Made by a program: the position numbers and the translations under genes. This document shows, in pieces, positions 25,957 through 34,066 of a DNA stretch of 64,000 nucleotides. The stretch comes from DAOUKH01 sp965261455. Its GTDB lineage: Bacteria; Chloroflexota; Dehalococcoidia; SHYB01. The DNA is taken from the NCBI GenBank assembly GCA_965261455.1, contig OZ253453.1:2914001-2978000 (forward strand). The letters are read 5' to 3'. Below the pieces are notes generated by a model. That model saw nothing but the letters and a program-made list of their open reading frames with translations. It made no database searches and was not told where the DNA came from. How positions within the stretch are numbered: position 1 is the first letter of the stretch; each line of letters opens with the position of its first letter.

Positions 25957-26160
25957 ACTCCGTCGAAGGGAAGAACGCCGCCTGCTGGCCTTGGGAAAGG
26001 GAGGCGGCGCGGGGTCTACCCCCCTCTCCCGCTGGGTGAGGGCGGGGGGAGGCGGGGGCTGCGCGACCTTGCTGAAGCCCGCCCGCCGAGTTACGCAAAG
26101 GTCCCCTCTGGGGGAAACTGAGAGAGGGCGCCCGCCCCCGAGCGCGCAAAAGCCTCCAGA
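25957..26160. repeat. Composite intergenic repeat between the IS-type element and argF
   Basis: GGAAGAACGCCGCC block, CTCTCCCGCTGGG block, GTTACGCAAAGGTCCCC end and GGGGGAAACTGAGAGAGGGC. The first block recurs at about 46700. No gene is supported from 25867 to 26265. Confidence 0.8.
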
Positions 26161-26191
26161 GGAAGCCGGAGCCAAGGCCCCACCCTTCGAG

Positions 26192-26200
26192 TGCTATACT
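26192..26200 (+). promoter_or_regulatory. Extended -10 promoter for argF
   Basis: TGC-TATACT about 65 nt before the argF ATG, the window's common promoter form. No ARG-box palindrome was seen. Confidence 0.45.
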
Positions 26201-26265
26201 GACGAAAGCCCCATTCTCCGGCGCGCCGCTCTCTGTCTTCGGACGCCGCCGGGTCCACCGCTCAC

Positions 26266-27189
26266 ATGAACAAGCTCGACCTTGTTTCCATCCTAGACCT
26301 CGGCGCGGAGCGTCTGCGGCGCATCCTGGAGACCGGCTTGTCGCTGAAAGCGGCGGGGCCGTCGGCCGGCCCGAGGCCGTTGGAAGGCAAGAGCATCGCG
26401 CTCCTCTTCCAAAAGCCGTCGCTTCGGACGCGGGTGAGCTTCGACTTGGCGGTGCACCAGATGGGGGGCCACCCGATCTATCTTTCCCCGGACGAGGTGG
26501 GAATAGGTCGCCGCGAGCCGGTCGAGGACGTGGCGCGGGTGTTGGGCCGCTTGGTGGACGGTATCGTGGCGCGGACCTTCGGGCACGACGTGGTCGAGGC
26601 GCTGGCGCGCTACGCGCGGGTCCCCGTGATCAACGGGCTCTCCGACGGGGAGCATCCCTGCCAGGCCGTCGCCGATCTGCTGACCGCGCGAGAGAAGAAG
26701 GGCGGCGTCGATGGGCTCACCATCGCCTACGTGGGCGATGGCAATAACGTGGCGGTGAGCCTGGCCTTGGCGTCGGCCATGTGCGGCGCCCGGATGCGGG
26801 CGGCCTCGCCCAAAGGCTACGAGCTGCCCCCGGCGGCGGTCGCCGGGGCGAACAGAGCCGGCACCGAGACCGAGACCGTCGTGGAGTTGCTTGAGGATCC
26901 CCGCGAGGCCGTGTCGGGCGCCGACGTGGTCTACACGGACGTATGGACGAGCATGGGCCAGGAGGACGAGGCCAACCAACGGCGCGCCGTCTTCGAGCCC
27001 TATCGCGTGACGCCGGAGCTGCTCGAGCTCTCGGCAAAAGATGCAATTTTCATGCACCCCCTGCCGGCCCATGCAGGGGAGGAAGTGTCGCCGGGTCTCC
27101 TCGACCATCCGAAGTCGGTCGTCTTCGAGCAGGCGGAGAACCGCTTGCACGGGCAGAAGGCCGTGCTGATGGAGATCTACGGGGGCTGA
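26266..27189 (+). CDS. argF: Ornithine carbamoyltransferase
   Basis: 307 aa, typical length. It makes citrulline from ornithine and carbamoyl phosphate in arginine synthesis. The carbamoyl-phosphate loop reads SLRTR and HPCQAVADL is present. The ornithine-side motif TDVWTSMGQ separates it from aspartate carbamoyltransferase. The usual ornithine-loop HCLP reads HPLPAHAGEEVSPG: the cysteine is replaced by proline. So the assignment is strong but the loop deviates. It is followed 21 nt later by der; no other arg gene is close. Confidence 0.9.
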   Translation: MNKLDLVSILDLGAERLRRILETGLSLKAAGPSAGPRPLEGKSIALLFQKPSLRTRVSFDLAVHQMGGHPIYLSPDEVGIGRREPVEDVARVLGRLVDGIVARTFGHDVVEALARYARVPVINGLSDGEHPCQAVADLLTAREKKGGVDGLTIAYVGDGNNVAVSLALASAMCGARMRAASPKGYELPPAAVAGANRAGTETETVVELLEDPREAVSGADVVYTDVWTSMGQEDEANQRRAVFEPYRVTPELLELSAKDAIFMHPLPAHAGEEVSPGLLDHPKSVVFEQAENRLHGQKAVLMEIYGG

Positions 27190-27210
27190 CCCTCGCGCGG
27201 GCCGGGTCCC

Positions 27211-28566
27211 ATGACGCCACCGAACGACACGCCATCCACGGCCACCCCACCCATCGTGGTGATCGTTGGCCGCCCCAACGTGGGGAAGTCGACGCTCTTC
27301 AACCGGATCGCGGGCGAGCGTATCGCGATCACCGCCGACGAACCGGGTACGACCCGCGACCGCCTCTTTGCCTCTGCGGAATGGGACGACCGGGCCTTCA
27401 TGCTTGTGGACACCGGAGGCCTGGAGGCGAACCCGGAGGCCTCGATCGGCAGGGCGATACGCGCGCAGGTGCACGCGGCCATCGACGAGGCGGACGCGGT
27501 GATCTTCCTGACCGACGTGACCACGGGGATCACCCCCGCCGACGAGGACGTCGCAGAGGTGCTGCGAAGGTGCGGCAAGCCGGTCGCGCTGGGCGTGAAC
27601 AAGGTCGATTCGGGCAAGCGCGAGTTGCAGACGCCGGAGTTCTACAGCCTCGGCCTCGGCGAGCCGCTGCCGGTCAGCGCGCACCACAACCAAGGTGTCG
27701 GCCCGCTGCTCGACGCGGTGCTCGAAACGCTGCCCGAAGCGGAGGCGCCGCCGCCGGTCCAGGGCGTGGGCCTCGCGATCGTGGGGCGGCCCAACACCGG
27801 CAAATCGAGCCTGCTCAATGCCTTACTCGGCGAGGAGCGCGCCATCGTGAGCGACATCCCGGGCACCACGCGGGACGCCGTGGACACGGTGATCGAGTAC
27901 AAAGGACAGCCGATCACGGTGATCGACACCGCCGGTGTGCGCAAGCGGGGCCGCGTCTCCCGCGGCGTGGAGCGCTTCAGCGTGCTCCGGGCTCTGCGTG
28001 CCGTGGAGCGCGCCGACGTGACGGTGCTCCTGCTCGATGCGTCGGAGCTGGACGCGGCGCAGGACGCCCACATCGCGGGCTTCGCGCTAGACGCCTACAA
28101 GGGCGTGGTGATCGCGGTAAACAAGTGGGACCTCGCGCGCGGCCTCGAAATCGATCAGGCCGAGGCCGAGGGAATCGTGCGGCGCAGGTTCAGGTTCGCC
28201 AGCTATCTGCCCCTGGTGTTCATCTCCGCGATGAAAGGCGAGGGTCTGGCGAAACTGCTGCGGGCGGTGCTCGAAGTTTACGAGCAGCGGCAGACCAGAG
28301 TCGGGACCGCCGCTCTCAACAAGATTGTCGACCGGGCGGCGGGCGAGCACCTTCCCCGTTTGGTGGGGCGCAAGCGGCTCCATATTCTGTACGCCACGCA
28401 GTCCAGCGTGAACCCGCCAACCTTCGTCTTCTTCGTCAACGACGCGAAGTTGGTGCATTTTTCGTATCACCGCTACTTGGAAAACCGCATCCGGGAGGTG
28501 TTCGGGTTCATGGGGACGCCGTTGAAGTTCGTCTTCCGGGCCCGCGCCGAGTCTAATGCCCGGTAA
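27211..28566 (+). CDS. der: Ribosome biogenesis GTPase Der (EngA)
   Basis: 451 aa with two tandem G domains: GRPNVGKST near residue 19 with DTGG and NKVD, and GRPNTGKSS near 195 with DTAGVRKRGR and NKWD. A KH-like C-terminal domain follows (RLHILYATQSSVNPPTFVFF). Der acts in 50S subunit assembly. Its stop overlaps the plsY start by 11 nt, so der, plsY and gpsA form one operon. An N-terminal lead of about 10 residues precedes the first strand. Confidence 0.97.
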   Translation: MTPPNDTPSTATPPIVVIVGRPNVGKSTLFNRIAGERIAITADEPGTTRDRLFASAEWDDRAFMLVDTGGLEANPEASIGRAIRAQVHAAIDEADAVIFLTDVTTGITPADEDVAEVLRRCGKPVALGVNKVDSGKRELQTPEFYSLGLGEPLPVSAHHNQGVGPLLDAVLETLPEAEAPPPVQGVGLAIVGRPNTGKSSLLNALLGEERAIVSDIPGTTRDAVDTVIEYKGQPITVIDTAGVRKRGRVSRGVERFSVLRALRAVERADVTVLLLDASELDAAQDAHIAGFALDAYKGVVIAVNKWDLARGLEIDQAEAEGIVRRRFRFASYLPLVFISAMKGEGLAKLLRAVLEVYEQRQTRVGTAALNKIVDRAAGEHLPRLVGRKRLHILYATQSSVNPPTFVFFVNDAKLVHFSYHRYLENRIREVFGFMGTPLKFVFRARAESNAR

Positions 28567-29191
28567 CGTTCTCGCCATTGTCCTTAGCTACCTGATCGGG
28601 GCGGTCCCGTTGGGACTGGTTTTGGTGCGCGTCATCAAGGGCGTGGACATTCGTGACTATGGCAGCGGGAAGATCGGCGCCTCGAACGTGCTGCGGTTGC
28701 TTGGAGTGCCGGCGGCGGTGCTGGTGTTCGCGTTCGACGCCGGGAAGGGGATCATCGCGATCCTGCTGGTCAAGGCAATGGGCGACGCGGTGTGGGCGGA
28801 AGCCGCGGCGGCGTTCGCGGCGCTGGTAGGGCACAACTGGTCGGCCTTCATTCGCTTTTCCGGCGGCCGCGGCGTGAGCACCGGACTGGGCGCGCTCTTC
28901 ATCATGGCGCCGCTCTGGGGCCTTGTTGCGCTCGGCTTTGGGCTGACCGTAGTGCTAGTGTTCCGGTATATCTCCCTAGGGTCGCTTCTGGGGACCGCTG
29001 CCGCGATGGTCATGGTCTTGGTGGCTGCGCTCCAGGGACATGAGCCGTGGGAGTACTTCGCTTACGCGGCCATCGCCGGTCCGCTGATCTGGATTCAGCA
29101 CCATGACAACATCGTCCGGCTGCTAAATAGGACCGAACGGAGGATAGGCGACCCTCCGGAAAACCGCGTGGCGGAGGGGAACGAGGCGTGA
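28556..29191 (+). CDS. plsY: Acyl-phosphate:glycerol-3-phosphate acyltransferase PlsY
   Basis: 211-aa inner-membrane enzyme with several helices that adds the first acyl chain to glycerol-3-phosphate. Conserved loops are visible: SYLIGAVPLGL, YGSGKIGASNVLRLLG, FDAGKG, and FSGGRGVSTGLG. A C-terminal stretch has HHDNIVRLLNRTERRIG, as in many PlsY. The start overlaps der and its stop overlaps gpsA (GTGA), so it is coupled to the enzyme that makes its substrate. The acyl-phosphate maker PlsX is not in the window. Confidence 0.96.
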   Translation: MPGNVLAIVLSYLIGAVPLGLVLVRVIKGVDIRDYGSGKIGASNVLRLLGVPAAVLVFAFDAGKGIIAILLVKAMGDAVWAEAAAAFAALVGHNWSAFIRFSGGRGVSTGLGALFIMAPLWGLVALGFGLTVVLVFRYISLGSLLGTAAAMVMVLVAALQGHEPWEYFAYAAIAGPLIWIQHHDNIVRLLNRTERRIGDPPENRVAEGNEA

Positions 29192-30189
29192 GGGTCGGCA
29201 TCGCGGGCACGACGACGTGGGGAACGACGCTCGGCATCCTCCTCGCCCGAAAAGACGTCGAAGTAGTCCTGTGGGCGCGCTCCGCGGACGAGGCCGAACG
29301 CATCAACGCGGCCCGGAGCAACGACGCGCGGCTGCCCGGCTATCAGCTCCCCGCCTCCATGCGAGTGACGGCCGACCTTGGCGAGCTGGCCGGCGCCGAG
29401 TTCCTGATCGCCGCCGTCCCCTCGTGGTCGATGCGGACGACCGCGCGTGCGCTGGCGGGTGTGGTGGGCCCGGACATGATTGTCGTCAGCGCGTCGAAGG
29501 GGCTCGAACGCGAAACGTCGAAGCGCATGAGCCAAGTGATCGAGGAAGAGGTCCCGGCGGCGGTGGGGCGTGTCGCCGTGCTTTCGGGCCCCAACCTGGC
29601 GCGGGAGATTCTCGACGGGCAGCCGGCCTCGGCGGTGATCGCCTCCGTGGACGAGACGGTCGCGGAGCGGACGGTGTCGGCGCTCATGTCGCCGCGCTTC
29701 CGCGCCTACACCAACGCCGATGTCGTGGGCGTTGAGCTCGGCGGAGCGCTCAAGAATATCGTGGCGATCGGCGCGGCGATGAGCGACGGGCTGGGATTCG
29801 GCGACAACGCGAAAGCGGGGCTGATGACGCGCGGCCTCGCCGAGATCGCGCGCTTGGGCGTGGCGGCGGGGGCGCGCCCGCTGACCTTCGCCGGGCTCGC
29901 CGGACTGGGCGACCTCATCGCCACGAGCGCGAGCCGTTTGAGCCGCAACTACTTCGTCGGCGAGCAACTCGCCAAGGGGAGGCCGCTGAAGGTCATCCTC
30001 GAAGGGATGCGCAACGTTGCCGAGGGGGTCGACACGACCGTGGCCGCGCTGCGCATGGCGAAGGCGCTCGGCGTCGAGATGCCGATAGCGACCTACACCT
30101 ACCGCGTCATGTTTGAAGGCTTGGAGCCCGAACGTGCCGTCAAGGAGCTTATGGCTCGTGCCCCTAAATCGGAAGAGGACGGGATGTAA
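29188..30189 (+). CDS. gpsA: Glycerol-3-phosphate dehydrogenase [NAD(P)+]
   Basis: 333 aa from a GTG that overlaps the plsY stop. The NAD(P)-binding loop at the N-terminus reads GTTTWGTTLG. Catalytic-region motifs are NLAREI, the substrate-binding VGVELGGALKNIVAIGAAMSDGLGFGDNA (here seen as ELGGALKNIVAIGAAMSDG) and LGDLIATS. It reduces dihydroxyacetone phosphate to glycerol-3-phosphate in the cytoplasm, feeding PlsY. Length and motifs are typical. Confidence 0.96.
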   Translation: MRVGIAGTTTWGTTLGILLARKDVEVVLWARSADEAERINAARSNDARLPGYQLPASMRVTADLGELAGAEFLIAAVPSWSMRTTARALAGVVGPDMIVVSASKGLERETSKRMSQVIEEEVPAAVGRVAVLSGPNLAREILDGQPASAVIASVDETVAERTVSALMSPRFRAYTNADVVGVELGGALKNIVAIGAAMSDGLGFGDNAKAGLMTRGLAEIARLGVAAGARPLTFAGLAGLGDLIATSASRLSRNYFVGEQLAKGRPLKVILEGMRNVAEGVDTTVAALRMAKALGVEMPIATYTYRVMFEGLEPERAVKELMARAPKSEEDGM

Positions 30190-30207
30190 AATGACGCCGT
30201 CATGGAG

Positions 30208-30247
30208 TTGCAACCAAACTATATAGGCGCTATAATGGCTCCATTAT
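30208..30247 (+). promoter_or_regulatory. Promoter with overlapping palindromic operator for the toxin-antitoxin operon
   Basis: -35 TTGCAA, 17-bp spacer and -10 TATAAT (30231-30236). The palindrome ATAATGG-ct-CCATTAT (30232-30247) overlaps both the -10 and the antitoxin start codon. That placement fits autorepression by the ribbon-helix-helix antitoxin. Confidence 0.7.
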
Positions 30248-30518
30248 GGACGCGTCGGTAAACCTATCGATCAAGAACGTACCCGAGTCCTTGGTGGAGC
30301 GGCTGCGCGAACGCGCCAAGCGCAACCACCGGTCGATGCAAGGGGAGCTCATGATGATCCTCGAGGAGTCGCTGGAGTCTAGCGCCATCATGGAGACGCG
30401 CGCCGTCTATCGCACGGGGCTGGACGCGTCCGACGTCCATCGCATGGTGCGGAGCCTCAACCTGCGCACGGGCTCCGATTCGACGCGCCTGATTCGCGAA
30501 GACCGGGATGCCCGCTAA
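30246..30518 (+). CDS. FitA-like ribbon-helix-helix antitoxin
   Basis: 90 aa. The N-terminal 40 residues have the Arc/FitA ribbon-helix-helix pattern: NLSIKNVPESLVERLRERAK then NHRSMQGELMMILEE. The C-terminal half should bind the toxin. It overlaps the PIN gene by 11 nt. The start codon lies inside the palindromic operator, and the -10 is so close that the mRNA is near-leaderless. Confidence 0.85.
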   Translation: MDASVNLSIKNVPESLVERLRERAKRNHRSMQGELMMILEESLESSAIMETRAVYRTGLDASDVHRMVRSLNLRTGSDSTRLIREDRDAR

Positions 30519-30891
30519 GGTCGTCGATGCCTCCGTTCTCGCCGCCGTGATCTTCGGCGAAGAGGAGGCGGGCGAGGCGTTGGCCCTGATCGAAGGCCAC
30601 GACCTCTACGCTCCGCCGCTGCTTGGTTACGAGATCACCAGCGTCGCCCGCAAGAAGTCGCGGCGGTATCCCGATCAGCGCGAGAGCATCGCCCTCGCCC
30701 TCGATCTCGGCCTGAGGCTGCGGTTCACGTGGATCGAAGTCGACCACGCCGAGGTGTTCAAGACCGCGCTCGATACCGGCCTCAGCACCTACGACGCCGC
30801 CTACCTTCACGTCGCCAGGGCGATGGCCCTCCCGCTCGTCACCTTCGACAAGCAGCTCGCGGAAGTCTACGCCTGCGAGTTCGACGGCTAA
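30508..30891 (+). CDS. vapC: PIN-domain toxin (VapC family)
   Basis: 127 aa PIN ribonuclease fold. The acidic metal-binding residues are visible: Asp in VVDASVLA, Glu in YEITS, Asp in STYDAAYL and Asp in TFDKQL. VapC toxins cut specific RNAs and are held inactive by the antitoxin encoded just before. Start ATG overlaps the antitoxin stop, giving coupled synthesis. Target RNA unknown. Confidence 0.88.
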   Translation: MPAKVVDASVLAAVIFGEEEAGEALALIEGHDLYAPPLLGYEITSVARKKSRRYPDQRESIALALDLGLRLRFTWIEVDHAEVFKTALDTGLSTYDAAYLHVARAMALPLVTFDKQLAEVYACEFDG

Positions 30892-30908
30892 GGCCGGAGG
30901 CCGCTCGA

Positions 30909-32477
30909 CTACGTGGTGATCGGCTCGGCGAACTGCTCTCGCAGGACGCGCTTGAGGATCTTGCCCATGGGGTTCCGGGGCAGTTCGTCGACGAACACCA
31001 CCGACTCCGGCTTCTTGAAGCTGGCGGTCCGTGAGCGCACCAGATCCGCGATCTCGTCTAGCGATGGCTTGTCGCCCTCGTCCGCGGGTACGACGACCGC
31101 ACGCACGCGTTCGCCCCATTCCTGATCCGGCACGCCGATGATCGCGATGTCCTCGACCTTGGGGTGGGAGAGAATGATGTTCTCGAGCTCTTCGGGCGAG
31201 ATCATCTCGCCGCCGCGCTTGATGATGTCCTTGGCCCGGCCGGCGAGGAAGATGTAGCCGCCTTCGTCGGCGTAGCCGAGGTCGCCGGTGTGGAGCCAGC
31301 CGTCTTTATCGATCGTGGCGCTCGTGGCTTCTTCCTGCTTCCAGTAGCCCTTCATGATCCGCTCGCCGCGGGCCACGATCTCGCCCACGACCTCGGCGGG
31401 GAGGAGCGTGCCGTCCTCGTCCATGATGCGGACCTCGACGTCGGGCAGCGGCTTGCCGATCGACCCTAGCCGCTTGAGCTTGATTTCCTTCTCTTCCTCG
31501 GTCCCCTCGATGATATGGTCTTCGGGGCCGAGCATCGTGATCGTCGCCGCCGACTCCGTCTGACCGAACGCGTTGATGAAGTGCGTCCCGGGGAACTGCT
31601 CGATGGCGCGCTTGACCACTTCAAGCGGCATGGGCGCCGCGCCGTAGGTGATGACCTGGAGGCTGGTGAGGTTGTACTCCTGGAACTTCTCGTGGTCCAT
31701 CAGCTGCTTGATCATCGTCGGCACCATCATGGCCCGGTCGACGGCGTGCTGCTGCACCAGTTGCATCCACTCCTCGGCGTCGAACTGGCGCTGGAGCACG
31801 AGCGTCCGCCCGCCGTACACCGACGCCATCACCGCCTGGATTCCGGCGATGTGGTACATGGGCACGGTGAGGATGTTCTTCTCCTCCATATCGAGGTCCA
31901 CGGGGGAGACGTTGTTCAGTACGTATTCGGAGAAGTTCTTGTGGGCGAGCATGACGCCCTTGGGCCGTCCCGTCGTGCCCGCGGTGAACATGAGGATCGC
32001 GAGGTCGGCGTCTTCGATCTCGGTGAACGGGTCTTCGTCCGCGCCGGCGGCGAGCACGTCGGCGAAGCTCGACCACCCCTCGGGGGCGGCGCCCAGGGAC
32101 ACGAAAAGCCGGACGCTCGGGGCCTCGCCTCGGATCTCGTCCACCAGCGAGGTGTAGCGCTCGCCCGCGACGATCCCGACCGCGTCCGAGTCCTGGAGCA
32201 TGTAGGCGACCTCGTCGGGGCGCGCCCGGAAGTTGAGTGGGACGAAGATGGCGCCTATCTTGGCGCAGGCGAAGTAGGTCTCGATGAAGTTGGGGCTGTT
32301 GACCTCCATCATTGCGACCTTGTCGCCCTTTTGAATTCCCATGTCGGTCAGCGCGTTGGCCAGCTTCGAGGAGCGCGCCTGGAGCTGCTCGTAGGTCGTC
32401 GTGGCGTCTTCGAAGACGATGGCGGGGCGGTCCGGCGCGACGGCCGAGGTCACCATGAGAAATTCGCTCGTGTTCAT
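30909..32477 (-). CDS. AMP-forming acyl-CoA synthetase/ligase
   Basis: 522 aa, ANL superfamily. The nucleotide-binding loop is TAGTTGRPKG, with NAFGQTE and a hinge region around GWLHTGDLGY and GRAKDIIKRGG, and a catalytic lysine region near the end (RNPMGKILKR). It activates a carboxylic acid, probably fatty or aromatic, to its CoA ester in the cytoplasm. The ATG at 32477 follows AGGAGG. Two crotonase-fold genes follow upstream on the same strand, suggesting a CoA-dependent degradation pathway. Confidence 0.92.
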   Translation of the reverse strand: MNTSEFLMVTSAVAPDRPAIVFEDATTTYEQLQARSSKLANALTDMGIQKGDKVAMMEVNSPNFIETYFACAKIGAIFVPLNFRARPDEVAYMLQDSDAVGIVAGERYTSLVDEIRGEAPSVRLFVSLGAAPEGWSSFADVLAAGADEDPFTEIEDADLAILMFTAGTTGRPKGVMLAHKNFSEYVLNNVSPVDLDMEEKNILTVPMYHIAGIQAVMASVYGGRTLVLQRQFDAEEWMQLVQQHAVDRAMMVPTMIKQLMDHEKFQEYNLTSLQVITYGAAPMPLEVVKRAIEQFPGTHFINAFGQTESAATITMLGPEDHIIEGTEEEKEIKLKRLGSIGKPLPDVEVRIMDEDGTLLPAEVVGEIVARGERIMKGYWKQEEATSATIDKDGWLHTGDLGYADEGGYIFLAGRAKDIIKRGGEMISPEELENIILSHPKVEDIAIIGVPDQEWGERVRAVVVPADEGDKPSLDEIADLVRSRTASFKKPESVVFVDELPRNPMGKILKRVLREQFAEPITT

Positions 32478-32574
32478 AGGGCCTCCTAGTCCTGTGGGAG
32501 CGTGCCGCGCACGCCCGAGCATTATAGCTAGCGGTGTCCTTTTGGTGTACGGGAGCGGAAGGACGTGAGCCGGC

Positions 32575-33297
32575 TCACGGACCGAAGGCTAGGCGAGAGG
32601 CCAAGCGTGCCTCGGAGGCGAGCCCCTCGGTAAGGCCGGCGTCGGCGGCGTGGGCCAGCGCGGTCTTGGCGGCGCGGACGGCCCGCGTGTCGAGCGCGGC
32701 CAACGCGTGGGCGGTCTCCCCGGCGCGGTCGAACAACGACTCGGCGGGCTCGATGCCGTTGACCAGCCCGATGGCCGCGGCCTCCTCCGCCTCGATCACG
32801 CGGCCGGTCAGCAGCGCGTCGAGGCCCCGGGCCGTCCCCACCGCCCTCGGCATGGTCTGCGTCCCGCCGGCGGCGGGAATCATACCCAGGTTCGTCTCGG
32901 GCAGGCCGAACTTCGCGTCCGGCGCGGCGAGAATCAGGTCGCAGCCCAGGGCGATCTCGAGGCCCGACCCGAAGCAGAACCCCCGGACCGCGGCCACCAG
33001 CGGCGTGCGTAGCCCGAAGAGGCGAGCCCAGACGTCGCGCTCGAATCGCACTTGCCGCGCGATGAACTGCGACGGCGCGGAGCCGAACTCGGTGAGGTCG
33101 GCTCCCGCGCAGAACGCCCGCTCGCCCGCGCCGCGCACCACCGCGGCCCGGATGTCGGAGTTCTCCTCCAGAACGCCGAGCGCCTGATAGAGCTCGTCCC
33201 GCATCTGGACGTTATAGGCATTGAGGACCCGGGGCCGGTTGAGCGTGAGCCGGGCCACGGGGCCGTCGATCTCCAGGAGCACCGTCTCGAAAGCCAT
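32575..33297 (-). CDS. Enoyl-CoA hydratase/isomerase (crotonase) family
   Basis: 240 aa. Oxyanion-hole motifs AFCAGADL and GFCFGSGLEIALGCD, plus FGLPETNLGMIPAAGGTQ with the Pro-Glu pair. Both catalytic glutamates of a hydratase seem kept (in GLEIA and LPET). It hydrates enoyl-CoA esters in beta-oxidation-type pathways. I took the ATG at 33297, 2 nt after the stop of the crotonase paralogue; the longer frame to 33558 overlaps that gene. No signal peptide. Confidence 0.9.
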   Translation of the reverse strand: MAFETVLLEIDGPVARLTLNRPRVLNAYNVQMRDELYQALGVLEENSDIRAAVVRGAGERAFCAGADLTEFGSAPSQFIARQVRFERDVWARLFGLRTPLVAAVRGFCFGSGLEIALGCDLILAAPDAKFGLPETNLGMIPAAGGTQTMPRAVGTARGLDALLTGRVIEAEEAAAIGLVNGIEPAESLFDRAGETAHALAALDTRAVRAAKTALAHAADAGLTEGLASEARLASRLAFGP

Positions 33298-33299
33298 CG

Positions 33300-34064
33300 C
33301 TACCCGCCGGTGAACTTCGGGGGCCGCTTTTCGAGGAACGCGCGGATGCCCTCGTCCCGGTCGCGGGAGGCATGCAGCAGCACGGCGAGGTCGGCTTCCA
33401 GGCGCAGCCCCTGTTCGAGCGGCAGGTCCATGCCCGCGAGAATCGCTTCCTTGGCGTAGGCGTTGGCGATGGGGGCCGCGCTGGCCAGCCGCTCGGCGAG
33501 CTCCATCGCCCGCGCCTCCACCTCGGCGGGGGGCGCGACTTGGGAGACGAGGCCGCACCGCAGCGCCTCATCGGCAGTGAGGGTGCGGCCTAGCAGCACC
33601 ATCTCCGAGGCCACGGTTCTGGGAACGAGGCGCGGCAGCCGCTGGGTTCCGCCGTCCCACGGCAGTTCGCCTCGACCGACCTGGTCGAGCGCCAGCCGCG
33701 CCTCCTCCGACATCACGCGTAGGTCGCAGGCGAGCGCGAGCTCCAGGCCCTGCCCGATCGCGTCGCCGTTGATGGCGGCGATCACCGGTTTCGCCAGGCT
33801 CGCGGCGGCGGCCGCGACGCCGCGCCGCGCCGCGCTCTCGGCTCCGATTTCGGCCAGCGTCGCCTCGGCCCCTAGGCTGAACACCCCGCCCGACCCCGCG
33901 ACGACAACCACCGAGACTTCGTCGTCCTCGACCGCGCGGCGCACGGCGTCGATGAAGGCCAGCGCCAGCGGCTCGGTGATGCGGTTTCCCGAGTCGGGAC
34001 GTGCCAGCGTGATGCGGCGCACCCCGCCCCGTGTTTCAGAGCGGATGTGCGGCCCAGGCGCCAT
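33300..34064 (-). CDS. Crotonase-family protein with altered second glutamate
   Basis: 254 aa, crotonase fold: FSLGAEA and GDAIGQGLELALACD form the oxyanion hole, and DGGTQRLPRL follows. Where hydratases have Pro-Glu, this protein reads LALDQVGRGELPW, so the second catalytic Glu appears replaced by Gln. It may be an isomerase, decarboxylase, ring hydrolase or thioesterase instead of a hydratase. It overlaps neither neighbour: the lipoprotein gene ends 2 nt before it and the paralogue starts 2 nt after it, so all three are probably co-transcribed. Confidence 0.85.
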   Translation of the reverse strand: MAPGPHIRSETRGGVRRITLARPDSGNRITEPLALAFIDAVRRAVEDDEVSVVVVAGSGGVFSLGAEATLAEIGAESAARRGVAAAAASLAKPVIAAINGDAIGQGLELALACDLRVMSEEARLALDQVGRGELPWDGGTQRLPRLVPRTVASEMVLLGRTLTADEALRCGLVSQVAPPAEVEARAMELAERLASAAPIANAYAKEAILAGMDLPLEQGLRLEADLAVLLHASRDRDEGIRAFLEKRPPKFTGG

Positions 34065-34066
34065 CG

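Larger units (their letters stand above)
24280..25961. mobile_element. IS1595-type element with passenger ORFs
   Basis: About 1.68 kb bounded by imperfect inverted repeats (24287-24318 and 25925-25956; 29 of 32 bases match), with GGAG just outside the repeat at both ends. It holds a regulated-looking promoter, two small plus-strand ORFs and a convergent, frameshifted IS1595/ISXO2-type transposase. It lies between mnmE and argF, within repeat DNA at both flanks. I could not define an 8-bp target duplication, so exact ends are uncertain. Confidence 0.75.

Noticed and set aside
26943..28556. 537-aa frame overlapping der
   Set aside because: Out-of-frame reading of argF end and der; the der frame has all GTPase motifs.
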